Source of the DNA: Notoacmeibacter marinus
Lineage (GTDB): Bacteria > Pseudomonadota > Alphaproteobacteria > Rhizobiales > Rhizobiaceae
Length of the DNA: 64,000 bases
Assembly: GCF_002238045.1 (NCBI RefSeq)
Contig: NZ_NBYO01000002.1
Span: forward strand, 806,001 to 870,000
Reading direction: 5' to 3'
Part shown: piece by piece, positions 9,353-18,581 of the stretch
Position numbering within the stretch: the stretch's first letter is position 1
Layout of the letters: each line of letters opens with the position of its first letter
Translations under genes and position numbers: made by a program
The notes under the pieces: model-generated
Database searches by the model: none
What the model saw: the letters and a program-made list of their open reading frames with translations, nothing else
What the model was told of the DNA's origin: nothing

Positions 9353-11295
9353 TTCATCGTCTCCCGATCGGCGTTGCGCATCTCCTCGACCCGCGCGACC
9401 GCGATGGCCAGGGTCGCCGCGATGCCTGCTGCATCGACGGGTTTATGCATCAGCGGAACGCCCGCCGGCAGTGCCCCGTCCATCGCCTCCGCGCCATAAC
9501 CGGACAGCAGCGCCACTGGCAAGGTCGGCCAGCTGCGCCGGATGGCCACGGCCAAAGCCAGCCCGCCCATCACCGGCATGGAAACGTCGGAGACCACGGC
9601 GGCAATTCCCGGCACGCCCTCGAGCAGATCGAGCGCCTCCGCCCCGTTCGACGCCTCCAGAACATGCGCGCCCGACGCGACCAGATCGCGGCGCAGCACA
9701 TGGCGGACGGCCTCTTCATCGTCGACCAGCAGCACCAGCTTGCCGGTCAGCGGAAAGGTCGGCGTCGCTCCGGCCACGCCATCCTCCTGCTCGGCTCCGC
9801 TGGCGTTGGCGGATAGATCGGCTGCCGGCAAGGTCAGCGTGAAAACCGTGCCTTCTCCGGGTTCGCTCGCCACCGCGATCGTTCCACCGGAATCGGTGAC
9901 GAAGCCCTGCACCATGGTCAAGCCGAGCCCGCTTCTCTCCTGTCCCGGCTTGGTCGAATAGAAGGGCTCGAAAATGCGCGCCCGGCGCGTCTCATCCATG
10001 CCCTCGCCATCGTCGGAGACTGTGATGGCCACCGTGCCGTCGATCCCGGCTTGCGTGCCAATGGTGATCGTGCCTCGTCCACCGATGGCGTCGGCCGCAT
10101 TGATGACGAGGTTGATAAGGCTGGTTTCCAGCAAGGCCGGGTCGGCATGGGCAAGCGGTGTATCTGACCCGCAATCCAGAACGAGTTCGGTGTCTTCGCC
10201 GATGGACGGACGCACCAGGTCGGCAATGGTCCGTGCACAGTCGCAAAGATCGATGGGCACCGGCGAGAGTGGCTGCCGCCGCGCCACCGCCAGGAGCCGG
10301 CGCATCAGATCGGCGCCCCGTCGCGTGGCCCGTATCGCCGGATCGACCATCTCGCGGCGCAGATCGTCGTCGCCGATGCGCTCGGCGAGCGGTTTGAGAT
10401 TGCCGAGAATAATGGTCAGCAGATTGTTGAAATCATGCGCGATGCCCGATGACAGTTGGCCGAGCGTCTCCATCTTCTGCGCCTGTGCCAGGGCCGTCGC
10501 CGCCATCTTCTCGCGGGTGATGTTGACCGTCAGCACGTAGAAGCCGTTGACGCTGTCGTCCGCCGCGCGGTCCGGCCGCAGAAAGGTGCGGGTTTCCAGG
10601 GTTCGCCCGTCCGGAAAGTGGATCGGAATGTCGAAGGTTTGCGCGTCGCCCATTCGGGCGCGGGCGAAGAAGGGTTGCACCCGCGCCCAGGTATCCGGGG
10701 ACAGAATGTCGCGCTCCGATCTGCCGACCAGATCGTGCATGTCGAGCTGATAGGCCCGCGCAAACCGCCGATTGACGAAACGGAAGATGCCGTCGACATC
10801 GAGATAGGCGATGCCGGCAGGTACTTCGCTGGCGATGGAACGGAGCCGCTCTTCGCTTTGCCGAAGCTCTTCCGTGCGTTTCAGAATGCGTCGTTCCAGT
10901 TCCAGTTCGCGACGTCGCTGCACCGTGATGTCGGAATAGAGCGTGGCGAACCCGCCTCCGGGCAATGGCCAGCCCGAGACGTTCAGCACCACGCCGTTCG
11001 GCCGAACCCGCTCCAGCGTGTGGCTGCGGAACAGACGCGCCGTGCGCACCCGTTCCGCCACCATGTCCTCCACTTCGCCCGCGCCATATTCGCCGCGCAT
11101 GGCGTTCCAGCGGATCAGCGCCTCGAACGGCGTGCCGGGCCGGCTCAGCTCTTCGGGCAGATCGAGAAGATCGCAGGCGCGCTCATTGACGAAGACGAGC
11201 CGCAAATCGGCGTCGAACAGGGTCAGACCCTGATCAATGCGGTCCAGTCCCGCCTTCAGCATGTCGAGCGTATCGGGTAAAAACTCCACGGACAT
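9349..11295 (-). CDS. PAS-domain hybrid sensor histidine kinase with C-terminal receiver
   Basis: A 648-residue sensor kinase. Order: an N-terminal PAS domain (about 15-125; DQGLTLFDADLRLVFVNERA), a short coiled coil (127-150), a second PAS domain (150-260), a HisKA domain with His287 in SSGIAHDFNNLL, an HATPase domain (N box NLVINAADAIG near 395; SDDGEGMD; GLGLTMVQG) and a receiver with Asp570 in VVSDVSMP. No membrane segments are seen, so it senses a cytoplasmic signal. The start at 11295 is preferred over further-upstream in-frame starts because AGGAGG lies 11 nt upstream and the protein then begins directly at the PAS domain. It is divergent from the ABC operon. Confidence 0.9.
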   Translation of the reverse strand: MSVEFLPDTLDMLKAGLDRIDQGLTLFDADLRLVFVNERACDLLDLPEELSRPGTPFEALIRWNAMRGEYGAGEVEDMVAERVRTARLFRSHTLERVRPNGVVLNVSGWPLPGGGFATLYSDITVQRRRELELERRILKRTEELRQSEERLRSIASEVPAGIAYLDVDGIFRFVNRRFARAYQLDMHDLVGRSERDILSPDTWARVQPFFARARMGDAQTFDIPIHFPDGRTLETRTFLRPDRAADDSVNGFYVLTVNITREKMAATALAQAQKMETLGQLSSGIAHDFNNLLTIILGNLKPLAERIGDDDLRREMVDPAIRATRRGADLMRRLLAVARRQPLSPVPIDLCDCARTIADLVRPSIGEDTELVLDCGSDTPLAHADPALLETSLINLVINAADAIGGRGTITIGTQAGIDGTVAITVSDDGEGMDETRRARIFEPFYSTKPGQERSGLGLTMVQGFVTDSGGTIAVASEPGEGTVFTLTLPAADLSANASGAEQEDGVAGATPTFPLTGKLVLLVDDEEAVRHVLRRDLVASGAHVLEASNGAEALDLLEGVPGIAAVVSDVSMPVMGGLALAVAIRRSWPTLPVALLSGYGAEAMDGALPAGVPLMHKPVDAAGIAATLAIAVARVEEMRNADRETMN

Positions 11296-11516
11296 TGCGC
11301 CGCAGGCCTCCTCTCTCATTCCTGCCCGGAACGTGCCAGCGAAGAGCGCCTTTGGCAAAGCCCTCCCAAGGGCGAATGCGATTTTGCCGGCAATTGCGTC
11401 GGCTGCAAAACTCTGGAAACAATTATTGCCGAGCGTAGAAACACGGCGCAGGGAGGAACGCGGACGAGGCCTTACGGGCCCGGCCCGCACATTAGGCGTC
11501 TACGGGAGGATTCTGT

Positions 11517-12344
11517 TTGGCGGATCACGACAACACGCTTCTGCGGGTGGATGGTGTTTCACTACGGTTTGGCGGCGTGAAGGCGCTGAGCGACGTCAAT
11601 TTCGATGTGCGCAAGGGTGAATTGTTCTCGCTCATCGGACCGAACGGCGCCGGCAAGACATCGATGCTCAACTGCATCTCCGGACGCTATCGTCCGACCG
11701 AGGGCAAGATCGAATGGCGCGGCAACGATCTGCTGAAGCATTCGATCAACGACCGCGCCAATCTCGGCATCGGGCGCACCTTCCAGAACCTCGCCCTGTT
11801 CAGTCATATGAGCGTTCTGGACAATATTCTGGTCGGCCGCCATCACCGGTTGAAGAACAATTTTTTGACCGGCATGGCCTATTGGGTCGGCGGCGCGCGG
11901 CGTGAGGAACTGAACGAGCGGCGCTACGTCGAGACCATCATCGACTTCCTTGAAATCCAGCACGTCCGCAACGAGTCGGCGGGCATTCTCTCCTACGGCC
12001 TGCGCAAACGGGTCGAACTGGCGCGCGCCATGGCGATCGAGCCCGAACTGATCCTTCTGGACGAACCGATGGCCGGTATGAATCTGGAAGAGAAAGAGGA
12101 CATGGCGCGCTTCATTCTGGCGCTTCGCGAGGAGTTCGCCATGACCATCATGATGATCGAACACGATATGGGCGTCGTCGTCGACCTGTCCGACCGCGTG
12201 GCCGTTCTGGATTTCGGTAGGGTGATCGCCGCCGGCCAGCCTGAGGATGTTCTGGCCGACGAGCATGTGAAGAAAGCTTATCTCGGCGAGGATGACGAAA
12301 TGCTGCACGCCCTTGCCGAAGAGCAGGAAAGGGCCTCAGCATGA
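11517..12344 (+). CDS. livG: Branched-chain-amino-acid-type ABC transporter ATPase (LivG-like)
   Basis: A 275-residue ATPase of the HAAT importer class. It has Walker A GPNGAGKTS (about 40-48), the family-typical QNLALFSHMSV Q-loop region, signature ILSYGLRKRVELARA, Walker B LILLDEPMAGMN and the H-loop MIEHDMGVV. The start is TTG with GGGAGGA 6 nt upstream. It is the first gene of an operon that encodes a complete HAAT importer plus two acyl-CoA ligases and a thiolase. The next gene overlaps by ATGA. In such clusters the cargo is often an aromatic or aliphatic acid rather than an amino acid; the sequence does not fix it. Confidence 0.92.
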   Translation: MADHDNTLLRVDGVSLRFGGVKALSDVNFDVRKGELFSLIGPNGAGKTSMLNCISGRYRPTEGKIEWRGNDLLKHSINDRANLGIGRTFQNLALFSHMSVLDNILVGRHHRLKNNFLTGMAYWVGGARREELNERRYVETIIDFLEIQHVRNESAGILSYGLRKRVELARAMAIEPELILLDEPMAGMNLEEKEDMARFILALREEFAMTIMMIEHDMGVVVDLSDRVAVLDFGRVIAAGQPEDVLADEHVKKAYLGEDDEMLHALAEEQERASA

Positions 12345-14332
12345 ACGCGCCGCGCCTGAAAATATCCGGCGACGAAATCGGCTGGTCGCAGGCTTCCGCC
12401 GATCTGCAGGAAGCTGCAAAGCTTAAGACGCTGCCCAAGCTCCTGCAACGCAACGCCCGGCTGTTCCCCGATGTGATCGCCCAGCGCGAGAAGGAGTTCG
12501 GCATCTGGATCAGCTATAGCTGGGCCGAGGTCGAGGGCCACATTTCGCGCATGGCAGCTGCGTTCCGCGATCTTGGCGTCGGCCAGGGCGATGTCGTCGC
12601 GCTTATCGGCGACAACCGGCCCGAATGGGTCTGGGGCGAAGTCGCCGCCCATGCCTGCCGCGCCATGAGCCTCGGCATCTATCGCGACGCGCTGGAAGAC
12701 GAAATCCGCTATCTCGCCGATTACGCCAAGCCGAAGGTGATCGTCGCCGAAGACGAAGAGCAGGTCGACAAGCTGCTCGAACTCGGCGACACCATTCCGA
12801 GCGTGAAGGCCATCGTCTTCACCGATCCTCGCGGCATGCTGAAATATGACGATCCGCGCCTGATCTCCATCGAGGATCTGGAAGAGCGCGGCAAGGCGCT
12901 GCTGGACGCCGATGCGGACCTCTGGTCCCGCATGGTCGACGAGACCGATGGCGCCGATGTCGCCATTCTCTGCACGACGTCGGGTACGACTTCCAATCCG
13001 AAGCTCGCCGAATGGACGGGCGACGCCTTCATCGGCCATGCCGCGATCTATCTGCGCGCCGATCCGCGCGGGTCCGAAGACGAATATGTGGCCGTCCTGC
13101 CGCTTTCCTGGGTGATGGAGCAGATGTATTCGGTTGCCTGGAACTTCCTGGCCCGGATGAAGGTGAATTTCCCCGAAGAAGAAGAAACCATGATGGCCGA
13201 TCTGCGAGAGATCGGACCGACCTTCGTCCTGCTTTCGCCCCGCGCCTGGGAAACCGTTGCCGCTGATATCCGTGCGCGCATCATGGACGCCAGGCCATGG
13301 AAGCGTCGCATCTATCATTGGGGCGTCAAGCGCGGCATGGCGGCCATGGAAAATGGCAAGCGCTCCTCAGCCGCGGAATGGTTCCTCTTCCGCTATCTGC
13401 GCGACCGGCTCGGCTTTTCGCGCCTGAAATCCGCCGCCACCGGTGGCGCCGCGATGGGGCCGGATACGTTCCGGTTCTTCCAGGCCATGGGCCTGCCGCT
13501 GAAACAGCTTTACGGCCAGACCGAAGCGCTCGGCGCCCATACGGTTCACCAGGCCGGTCACGTCGATTACGAGACAGTCGGCTTTCCCATGCCGGGCTGC
13601 ACGCTGACCATCCGCGACCCCGACTCTGAAGGTCTCGGCGAAGTTCTGGTCAGCCACCCCCACATGATGGCCGGCTATTATCGCAATCCCGAAGCCTCCA
13701 AAGAATGCTTCTCCGACGATGGCTGGTTCGAAACGGGCGATGCCGGCTATCTGACCGATAAGGGGCACCTCATCGTGATCGACCGCATCAAGGATCTCGC
13801 CACGACCTCGCGCGGGGTGCGCTTCTCGCCGCAATTCATCGAGAACAAGCTGAAATTCTCGACCTATGTCGCCGAGGCCGTGATCCTCGGCAAGGACCGG
13901 CCGTATCTGGCCGCGATGATCTGCATCCGCTATCCGATCCTCGCCAAATGGGCCGAGGAGCGGCGCATTTCCTTCACCACTTATTCCGACCTGGCCTCGC
14001 GTCCGGAAGTGTACGCCCTGCTGCGCGAAGAGGTCGAAAAGGTCAACGCCACCCTGCCGGCCCAGCAGCGCATCACCAAATTCCTGCTCCTCTACAAGGA
14101 GCTGGACGCGGACGACGGCGAACTGACGCGCACCAAGAAGGTTCGCCGCAGCGTGATCGCGGAGAAATACGAAGACATTATCGAACGTATCTATTCCGGC
14201 GCCGATCATGTCGACATCGATACGGTCATCAACTTCCAGGACGGCACCAAACAGCGCATCGTCACGACGCTCGCGATCGAGACGCTGGACAATGCGCCGG
14301 ACGCCAAACCGACGGAGAGCCAGGCAGCATGA
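12341..14332 (+). CDS. Long-chain acyl-CoA synthetase-type AMP ligase (FAA1-like)
   Basis: A 663-residue adenylate-forming ligase of the long-chain fatty acid CoA ligase group. Motifs are the phosphate loop CTTSGTTSNPKLAEW (about 208-222, differing from the usual TSGTTGNPKG), LYGQTEALGAH and the hinge region GWFETGDAGYLTDKGH followed by IDRIKDLATTSRG. It is embedded between the LivG and LivH genes with ATGA overlaps on both sides, so it is made together with the transporter. This suggests immediate CoA activation of the imported acid. Substrate chain length cannot be read from sequence. Confidence 0.9.
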   Translation: MNAPRLKISGDEIGWSQASADLQEAAKLKTLPKLLQRNARLFPDVIAQREKEFGIWISYSWAEVEGHISRMAAAFRDLGVGQGDVVALIGDNRPEWVWGEVAAHACRAMSLGIYRDALEDEIRYLADYAKPKVIVAEDEEQVDKLLELGDTIPSVKAIVFTDPRGMLKYDDPRLISIEDLEERGKALLDADADLWSRMVDETDGADVAILCTTSGTTSNPKLAEWTGDAFIGHAAIYLRADPRGSEDEYVAVLPLSWVMEQMYSVAWNFLARMKVNFPEEEETMMADLREIGPTFVLLSPRAWETVAADIRARIMDARPWKRRIYHWGVKRGMAAMENGKRSSAAEWFLFRYLRDRLGFSRLKSAATGGAAMGPDTFRFFQAMGLPLKQLYGQTEALGAHTVHQAGHVDYETVGFPMPGCTLTIRDPDSEGLGEVLVSHPHMMAGYYRNPEASKECFSDDGWFETGDAGYLTDKGHLIVIDRIKDLATTSRGVRFSPQFIENKLKFSTYVAEAVILGKDRPYLAAMICIRYPILAKWAEERRISFTTYSDLASRPEVYALLREEVEKVNATLPAQQRITKFLLLYKELDADDGELTRTKKVRRSVIAEKYEDIIERIYSGADHVDIDTVINFQDGTKQRIVTTLAIETLDNAPDAKPTESQAA

Positions 14333-15222
14333 ACACCTCACTTCTCCTCCAGCTTCTCGTCAACGGCGTCATCGTCGGCATGCTCTACGGCATCGTCGCC
14401 ATGTGCTTCGTGCTGATCTACAAATCGACCCAGGTGGTGAACTTCGCCCAAGGCGAATTCGTCGTCCTCGGCGCCTGGGTCTGCCTGTCGCTGGTCGTGT
14501 CGATGGGTCTGCCCTTCTGGCTGGCCTTCCTCTTCTCGCTCGTCTTCATGATGGTATTCGGCATTCTGGTGCAGGTCATTCTGCTGCGGCCGCTCGTCGG
14601 CGAACCGGTCATCTCGGTCATCATGGCGACCATCGGCCTGTCCATCTTCATGCAGGCCACGATGAACTGGATCTTCGGCAACAACGCCGTGCGTTTTCCG
14701 CAGGTTTTCGATCAGGCAACGGTGTCGATCGGCGGGCTGAATGTCGAAACCGCCTATCTGATGAGCCTCGTTCTGTCGCTGGTCGTTATGGGAATGTTCT
14801 TCTGGTTCTTCCAGTATTCGCGCTGGGGACTGGCCATGCGGGCCACGGCCTGGAACCAGCAGATCGCTCAATCGCTCGGTATTTCGGTCGGCCGCGTCTT
14901 CGCCATGGCCTGGGCCATCTCGGCGGTGGTCTCCGGTATCGCTGGCGTCGTGATCGGCCTCGTCTCCGCCGTCTCCAACTCGCTGGCCATCATCGGCATC
15001 AAGGTGTTCCCGGCGGTCATCGTCGGCGGGCTCGACTCCATCGTCGGCGCCATTATCGGCGGGCTCACCATCGGCATTTTGGAGAACCTCGCCGAATTCG
15101 TCGACGGCCAATATCTGCAGATCGGCAACATGTATTCCGTGGCGCCCTTCTACGTCCTTCTCATCATTTTGATGATCAAACCCTACGGCCTGTTCGGCAC
15201 GCCCGACATCGAGCGAGTGTAA
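14329..15222 (+). CDS. livH: HAAT-type ABC transporter permease (LivH-like)
   Basis: A 297-residue inner-membrane permease with about eight hydrophobic segments. It shows the LivH-type start LLVNGVIVGMLYGIVAM, then FVLIYKSTQVVNFAQGEF and the cytoplasmic coupling region AMRATAWNQQIAQSLGI. The C-terminus has GGLDSIVGAIIGGL, typical of this family. The ATG overlaps the upstream ligase stop (ATGA), so the start is secure. It pairs with the LivM-like permease 4 nt downstream. Confidence 0.93.
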   Translation: MNTSLLLQLLVNGVIVGMLYGIVAMCFVLIYKSTQVVNFAQGEFVVLGAWVCLSLVVSMGLPFWLAFLFSLVFMMVFGILVQVILLRPLVGEPVISVIMATIGLSIFMQATMNWIFGNNAVRFPQVFDQATVSIGGLNVETAYLMSLVLSLVVMGMFFWFFQYSRWGLAMRATAWNQQIAQSLGISVGRVFAMAWAISAVVSGIAGVVIGLVSAVSNSLAIIGIKVFPAVIVGGLDSIVGAIIGGLTIGILENLAEFVDGQYLQIGNMYSVAPFYVLLIILMIKPYGLFGTPDIERV

Positions 15223-15226
15223 ACTG

Positions 15227-16288
15227 ATGGCGCATGTACCCAATCCAAGACCGACCGGCGATTTCCGGGTCTCCTACGCGGCCGATCGCACGCTCTTCAA
15301 GACGAAGAACGAGACCTATTTTGTCATTGGCGGTATCCTGCTGGTTGCGCTGGCTCCGCTCTTCTTCGGCGGCTACGTCCTGTCCCAGCTGATCCTGATC
15401 GGCATCTACGCCATCGCGGCTCTGGGGTTGAATGTTCTGACCGGCATGACGGGTCAGATTTCGCTCGGTCACGGTGCGTTCTTCGGCTTCGGCGCGTTCG
15501 CATCGGCCTGGATTGCCGGTAACGGCATTCCCGTCATGCTGGCCATTCCCCTCGCCGGGATGATGACCATGGCCGTCGGCATGATCTTCGGTATACCCGC
15601 CGCGCGATTGAAAGGGCTTTACCTCGCCATCGCGACGCTGGCCTCGCAATATATCCTGCAGGACTTCTTCGCTCGCGCAGACTGGTTCACGGGCGGCACC
15701 TACGGTTCGCTGGCCGAAACGGCGAGCTTCTTCGGCTATGCACTCGATAGCGATGCGAGCTATCTCTATCTCGTCCTCTTCTGGGTGATCGTCTCCTTCG
15801 TCGGCGTGGCCAACCTTGCCCGCACACGAGACGGCCGGGCGCTGGTCGCGGTGCGCGATCATTACCTTTCCGCCGAGATCATGGGCATCAACCTGACGAA
15901 GTACCGCATCCTATCCTTCGGCATCTCGTCCTTTTTCGCCGGCATTGGCGGCGCGCTCTACGGCCACTATCTCGGTTTCGTTTCGGCGGAAGGCTTCACC
16001 ATTCTGCTGTCCATCGAATTCCTGGCGATGATCATCATCGGCGGCCTGGGCTCGGTATCGGGATCGCTGCTCGGCGCGGCCTTCATTCTGCTGCTACCCC
16101 AGGCCATGGAGATCTTCGCCAATGCTGTCGCGACCGTCGTTCCGGCCATCGCGCAGGGCACCGCCTACATCAAGCAGATGAGCGTCGGCGCGGCGATCAT
16201 TCTCTTCCTCGTGCTGGAACCGGAAGGGTTGGTTCACCGCTGGCGCATGATGCGCGCCAGCTGGAAGCTCTACCCGTTCTCGCATTGA
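15227..16288 (+). CDS. livM: HAAT-type ABC transporter permease (LivM-like)
   Basis: A 353-residue second permease of the importer. After a soluble N-terminus of about 35 residues it has multiple membrane helices. The LivM core GLNVLTGMTGQISLGHGAFF, then RLKGLYLAIATLA, and GGLGSVSGSLLGAAF near the C-terminus identify it. It starts 4 nt after the livH stop. It forms the heterodimeric pore with LivH and is energised by LivG and LivF. Confidence 0.93.
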   Translation: MAHVPNPRPTGDFRVSYAADRTLFKTKNETYFVIGGILLVALAPLFFGGYVLSQLILIGIYAIAALGLNVLTGMTGQISLGHGAFFGFGAFASAWIAGNGIPVMLAIPLAGMMTMAVGMIFGIPAARLKGLYLAIATLASQYILQDFFARADWFTGGTYGSLAETASFFGYALDSDASYLYLVLFWVIVSFVGVANLARTRDGRALVAVRDHYLSAEIMGINLTKYRILSFGISSFFAGIGGALYGHYLGFVSAEGFTILLSIEFLAMIIIGGLGSVSGSLLGAAFILLLPQAMEIFANAVATVVPAIAQGTAYIKQMSVGAAIILFLVLEPEGLVHRWRMMRASWKLYPFSH

Positions 16289-16302
16289 TACGAACGACCA
16301 TT

Positions 16303-16332
16303 GCCGCCCTGTCTGGGGAGTGACGGGGCGGC
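16303..16332 (+). other. Stem-loop before the substrate-binding protein gene
   Basis: GCCGCCC and GGGCGGC pair over 7 bp, with an inner GTC/GAC, inside the 119-nt gap between livM and the binding-protein gene. No T tract follows, so it is not a classical terminator. It may partially terminate or mark an RNA-processing point that lets the binding-protein mRNA accumulate separately. Confidence 0.4.
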
Positions 16333-16407
16333 GACAAGGATCGCGGCGGTCCTCGCGGCACCGCCACCATCCCGAACCGAACAAGACCGCGACTGGGAGG
16401 ATCGACC

Positions 16408-17649
16408 ATGACGTCGCTCACAAGACTGACCTTCGCCACCGCCTTTGCGGCCGGCACCATTCTGTCCGGCGCGGCCCTAGCGCAGGACGACAGCGTTCTC
16501 GTCGGCCAGCTGGCGGACTATACCGGACCGACATCCTTTGTCGGCAAGCAGTATGGCCCGGGCGTTTCCGACGCCTTCAAGCAGATCAACGCCGATGGCG
16601 GCATTGATGGAACCATGGTGGAACTCGATACGGTCGACTACGCCTACAAGGTTCCCGAAGCGATCGCCCAGTTCAAGAAATGGGTGGGCAACGACATGGT
16701 GGCCCTTCAGGGTTGGGGCACGGCCGATACCGAGGCGCTGATTTCCTTCGTCGCACGTGCCGAAATCCCGACCGTTTCAGCCTCCTATTCGGCGCATCTG
16801 ACCGATCCCACCGGCAAGAATCCGACGACCAAATCTCCCGCGCCCTTCAACTTCTTCTACGGGCCGTCCTATTCCGACGCCTGCCGCGCGCTGGTGCAGT
16901 GGGCCGCCGACGATGCCAAGGAAAAGGGCATCGAAAAGCCGACCTTCGTGCATACCGGTGACAACCACCCCTATCCGAACGCGCCGAAAGAGGCGTGCGG
17001 CTCCTATGCTGAAGAGTTGGGCTTCAATGTTGCGCCGCCCGTCGTGGTGCCACTCGCGCCAGGTGACTTCAAGGCGCAGTGCCTGACGATCAAGGATACC
17101 GGCGCCAATTACGTCTATATGGGCAATCTTGGCGGATCGGTCGTCTCGCTCATCAAGAGCTGCAACACCGTCGGCGTCGACGCGACCTATATGGGCAACC
17201 CGTGGGCCGGCGATTACCAGACCGTGGAAGCCGCCGAAGCGCAGAACCTGATCTTCCCGTCCTCCACCCCGTTCTATGGCGCCGATGTGCCGGGCATGGA
17301 ACTGGTTAAGAAGATCGCCGAGAATGGCGGCGGTCAGGTCGGCGACCGTCCGACGCATCACTACATTCGCGGCATCTGCTCGGCCTACTACATGAAGGAA
17401 GCCATGGAGTGGGCCAAGGCCAATGGCGGCATCGAGGGCAAGAACATCCGCGATGGCATGTACCAGAAGGCCGACTGGGTTCCGGAAGGTTTGGAAGGCG
17501 TCTGTTCGCCCTCGAACTGGACCACTGAGGATCATCGCGGCCTGCTGAAAGTCACGATCAATTCCGGAACCTTCAAGGACGGCGAAGCCGTGATCGAGAA
17601 GATCGCCGAGATCGACGTGCCGCGCCGCGACGAGTGGCTCGGCCAGTAA
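16408..17649 (+). CDS. HAAT-type periplasmic substrate-binding protein (LivK-like)
   Basis: A 413-residue periplasmic binding protein (Peripla_BP_6 type) that captures the cargo of this importer. It has a signal peptide of about 25 residues ending GAALAQDD, followed by VLVGQLADYTGPTSFVGKQY, typical of this family. The start is preceded by GGGAGGATCGACC. It lies between livM and livF and is flanked on both sides by strong GC-rich stem-loops, as often seen for binding proteins made in excess over the permeases. The ligand is unknown. Confidence 0.9.
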   Translation: MTSLTRLTFATAFAAGTILSGAALAQDDSVLVGQLADYTGPTSFVGKQYGPGVSDAFKQINADGGIDGTMVELDTVDYAYKVPEAIAQFKKWVGNDMVALQGWGTADTEALISFVARAEIPTVSASYSAHLTDPTGKNPTTKSPAPFNFFYGPSYSDACRALVQWAADDAKEKGIEKPTFVHTGDNHPYPNAPKEACGSYAEELGFNVAPPVVVPLAPGDFKAQCLTIKDTGANYVYMGNLGGSVVSLIKSCNTVGVDATYMGNPWAGDYQTVEAAEAQNLIFPSSTPFYGADVPGMELVKKIAENGGGQVGDRPTHHYIRGICSAYYMKEAMEWAKANGGIEGKNIRDGMYQKADWVPEGLEGVCSPSNWTTEDHRGLLKVTINSGTFKDGEAVIEKIAEIDVPRRDEWLGQ

Positions 17650-17664
17650 CACGAATGCATCGAT

Positions 17665-17690
17665 CCGGCCGGCCCCTCCGGGCCGGCCGG
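17665..17690 (+). other. 11-bp perfect stem-loop after the binding-protein gene
   Basis: CCGGCCGGCCC and GGGCCGGCCGG form a perfect 11-bp stem with a 4-nt loop, starting 16 nt after the binding-protein stop and 38 nt before livF. No T run follows. It probably protects the 3' end of the binding-protein message from exonucleases or reduces read-through. The structure is seen; the function is inferred. Confidence 0.5.
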
Positions 17691-17727
17691 CCACGCCTCT
17701 GGCAAGCCAAGTGGAAAGCCACCGCTC

Positions 17728-18564
17728 ATGACCATGACCGCTGACGCCCCGAAAAAAGACGATCCGGCTGCTACGTCCGGCGATACGATACTATCGCTGA
17801 ACAATGTCGAAGTGGTCTTCAACGATGTGATCCTCGTGCTGCGCGGCATGTCGCTCAATGCCCGCCGCGGCCAGATCACCGCGCTTCTCGGTGCCAATGG
17901 CGCTGGCAAGTCCACCACGCTGAAGGCCATTGCGGGCCTTCTACGCACCGAGGATGGCGAAATCACGCGCGGCACCGTGTCCTACAACGACAAGGACATC
18001 ACCCGCATGGCTGCCGACCGGAAGGTCCGGGACGGCATCTTTCTGGTCATGGAAGGGCGCGGCATCGTCCAGGACATGACCATCCGCGAAAATCTCCGGC
18101 TCGGCGCGTTCACGCGCAAGGACGCCGATATCGAGGCGGAGATCGCCGAGGTCTACAAGTTCTTTCCGCGCTTGCAGGAGCGCAAGGGCCTGGCCGGTTA
18201 CCTGTCCGGCGGCGAACAGCAGATGCTGGCCATCGGCCGCGCCATGATGGCCAAGCCGAAGCTGATCATGATGGACGAGCCGTCCATGGGCCTGTCGCCG
18301 CTTCTGGTGAAGGAAGTGTTCGGCATCATCCGCCGCCTGAACGAGGAACTGGGCATCAGCATCCTGCTCGTTGAGCAGAACGCCAATATGGCGCTGAAAG
18401 TGGCCGATTACGGCTACATCATGGAGAACGGCAAGATCGTGCTGGACGGCACCGGCGCCGAACTGGTCGAGAATGAGGACGTCAAGGAGTTCTACCTTGG
18501 CGGCGGCGAACGCCGCTCATTCCGAAACGTCAAGAGCTTCCGCCGCCGCAAGCGCTGGCTTTGA
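17728..18564 (+). CDS. livF: HAAT-type ABC transporter ATPase (LivF-like)
   Basis: A 278-residue ATPase, partner of the LivG-like protein. It has Walker A GANGAGKSTTLKAI, signature YLSGGEQQMLAIGRA, Walker B LIMMDEPSMGLSP and LLVEQNANMALKVAD, all typical of LivF. The C-terminal tail after FYLGGGE is arginine-rich (RRSFRNVKSFRRRKRW). It completes the five-component importer and is followed 17 nt later by a second CoA ligase gene. Confidence 0.93.
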   Translation: MTMTADAPKKDDPAATSGDTILSLNNVEVVFNDVILVLRGMSLNARRGQITALLGANGAGKSTTLKAIAGLLRTEDGEITRGTVSYNDKDITRMAADRKVRDGIFLVMEGRGIVQDMTIRENLRLGAFTRKDADIEAEIAEVYKFFPRLQERKGLAGYLSGGEQQMLAIGRAMMAKPKLIMMDEPSMGLSPLLVKEVFGIIRRLNEELGISILLVEQNANMALKVADYGYIMENGKIVLDGTGAELVENEDVKEFYLGGGERRSFRNVKSFRRRKRWL

Positions 18565-18581
18565 GGCGAACGGAGGAACCC

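Noticed and set aside
14338-15243. 301-codon open frame on the minus strand over livH
   Set aside because: Antisense to a well-supported permease; His/Asp/Glu-rich reverse reading of hydrophobic codons.
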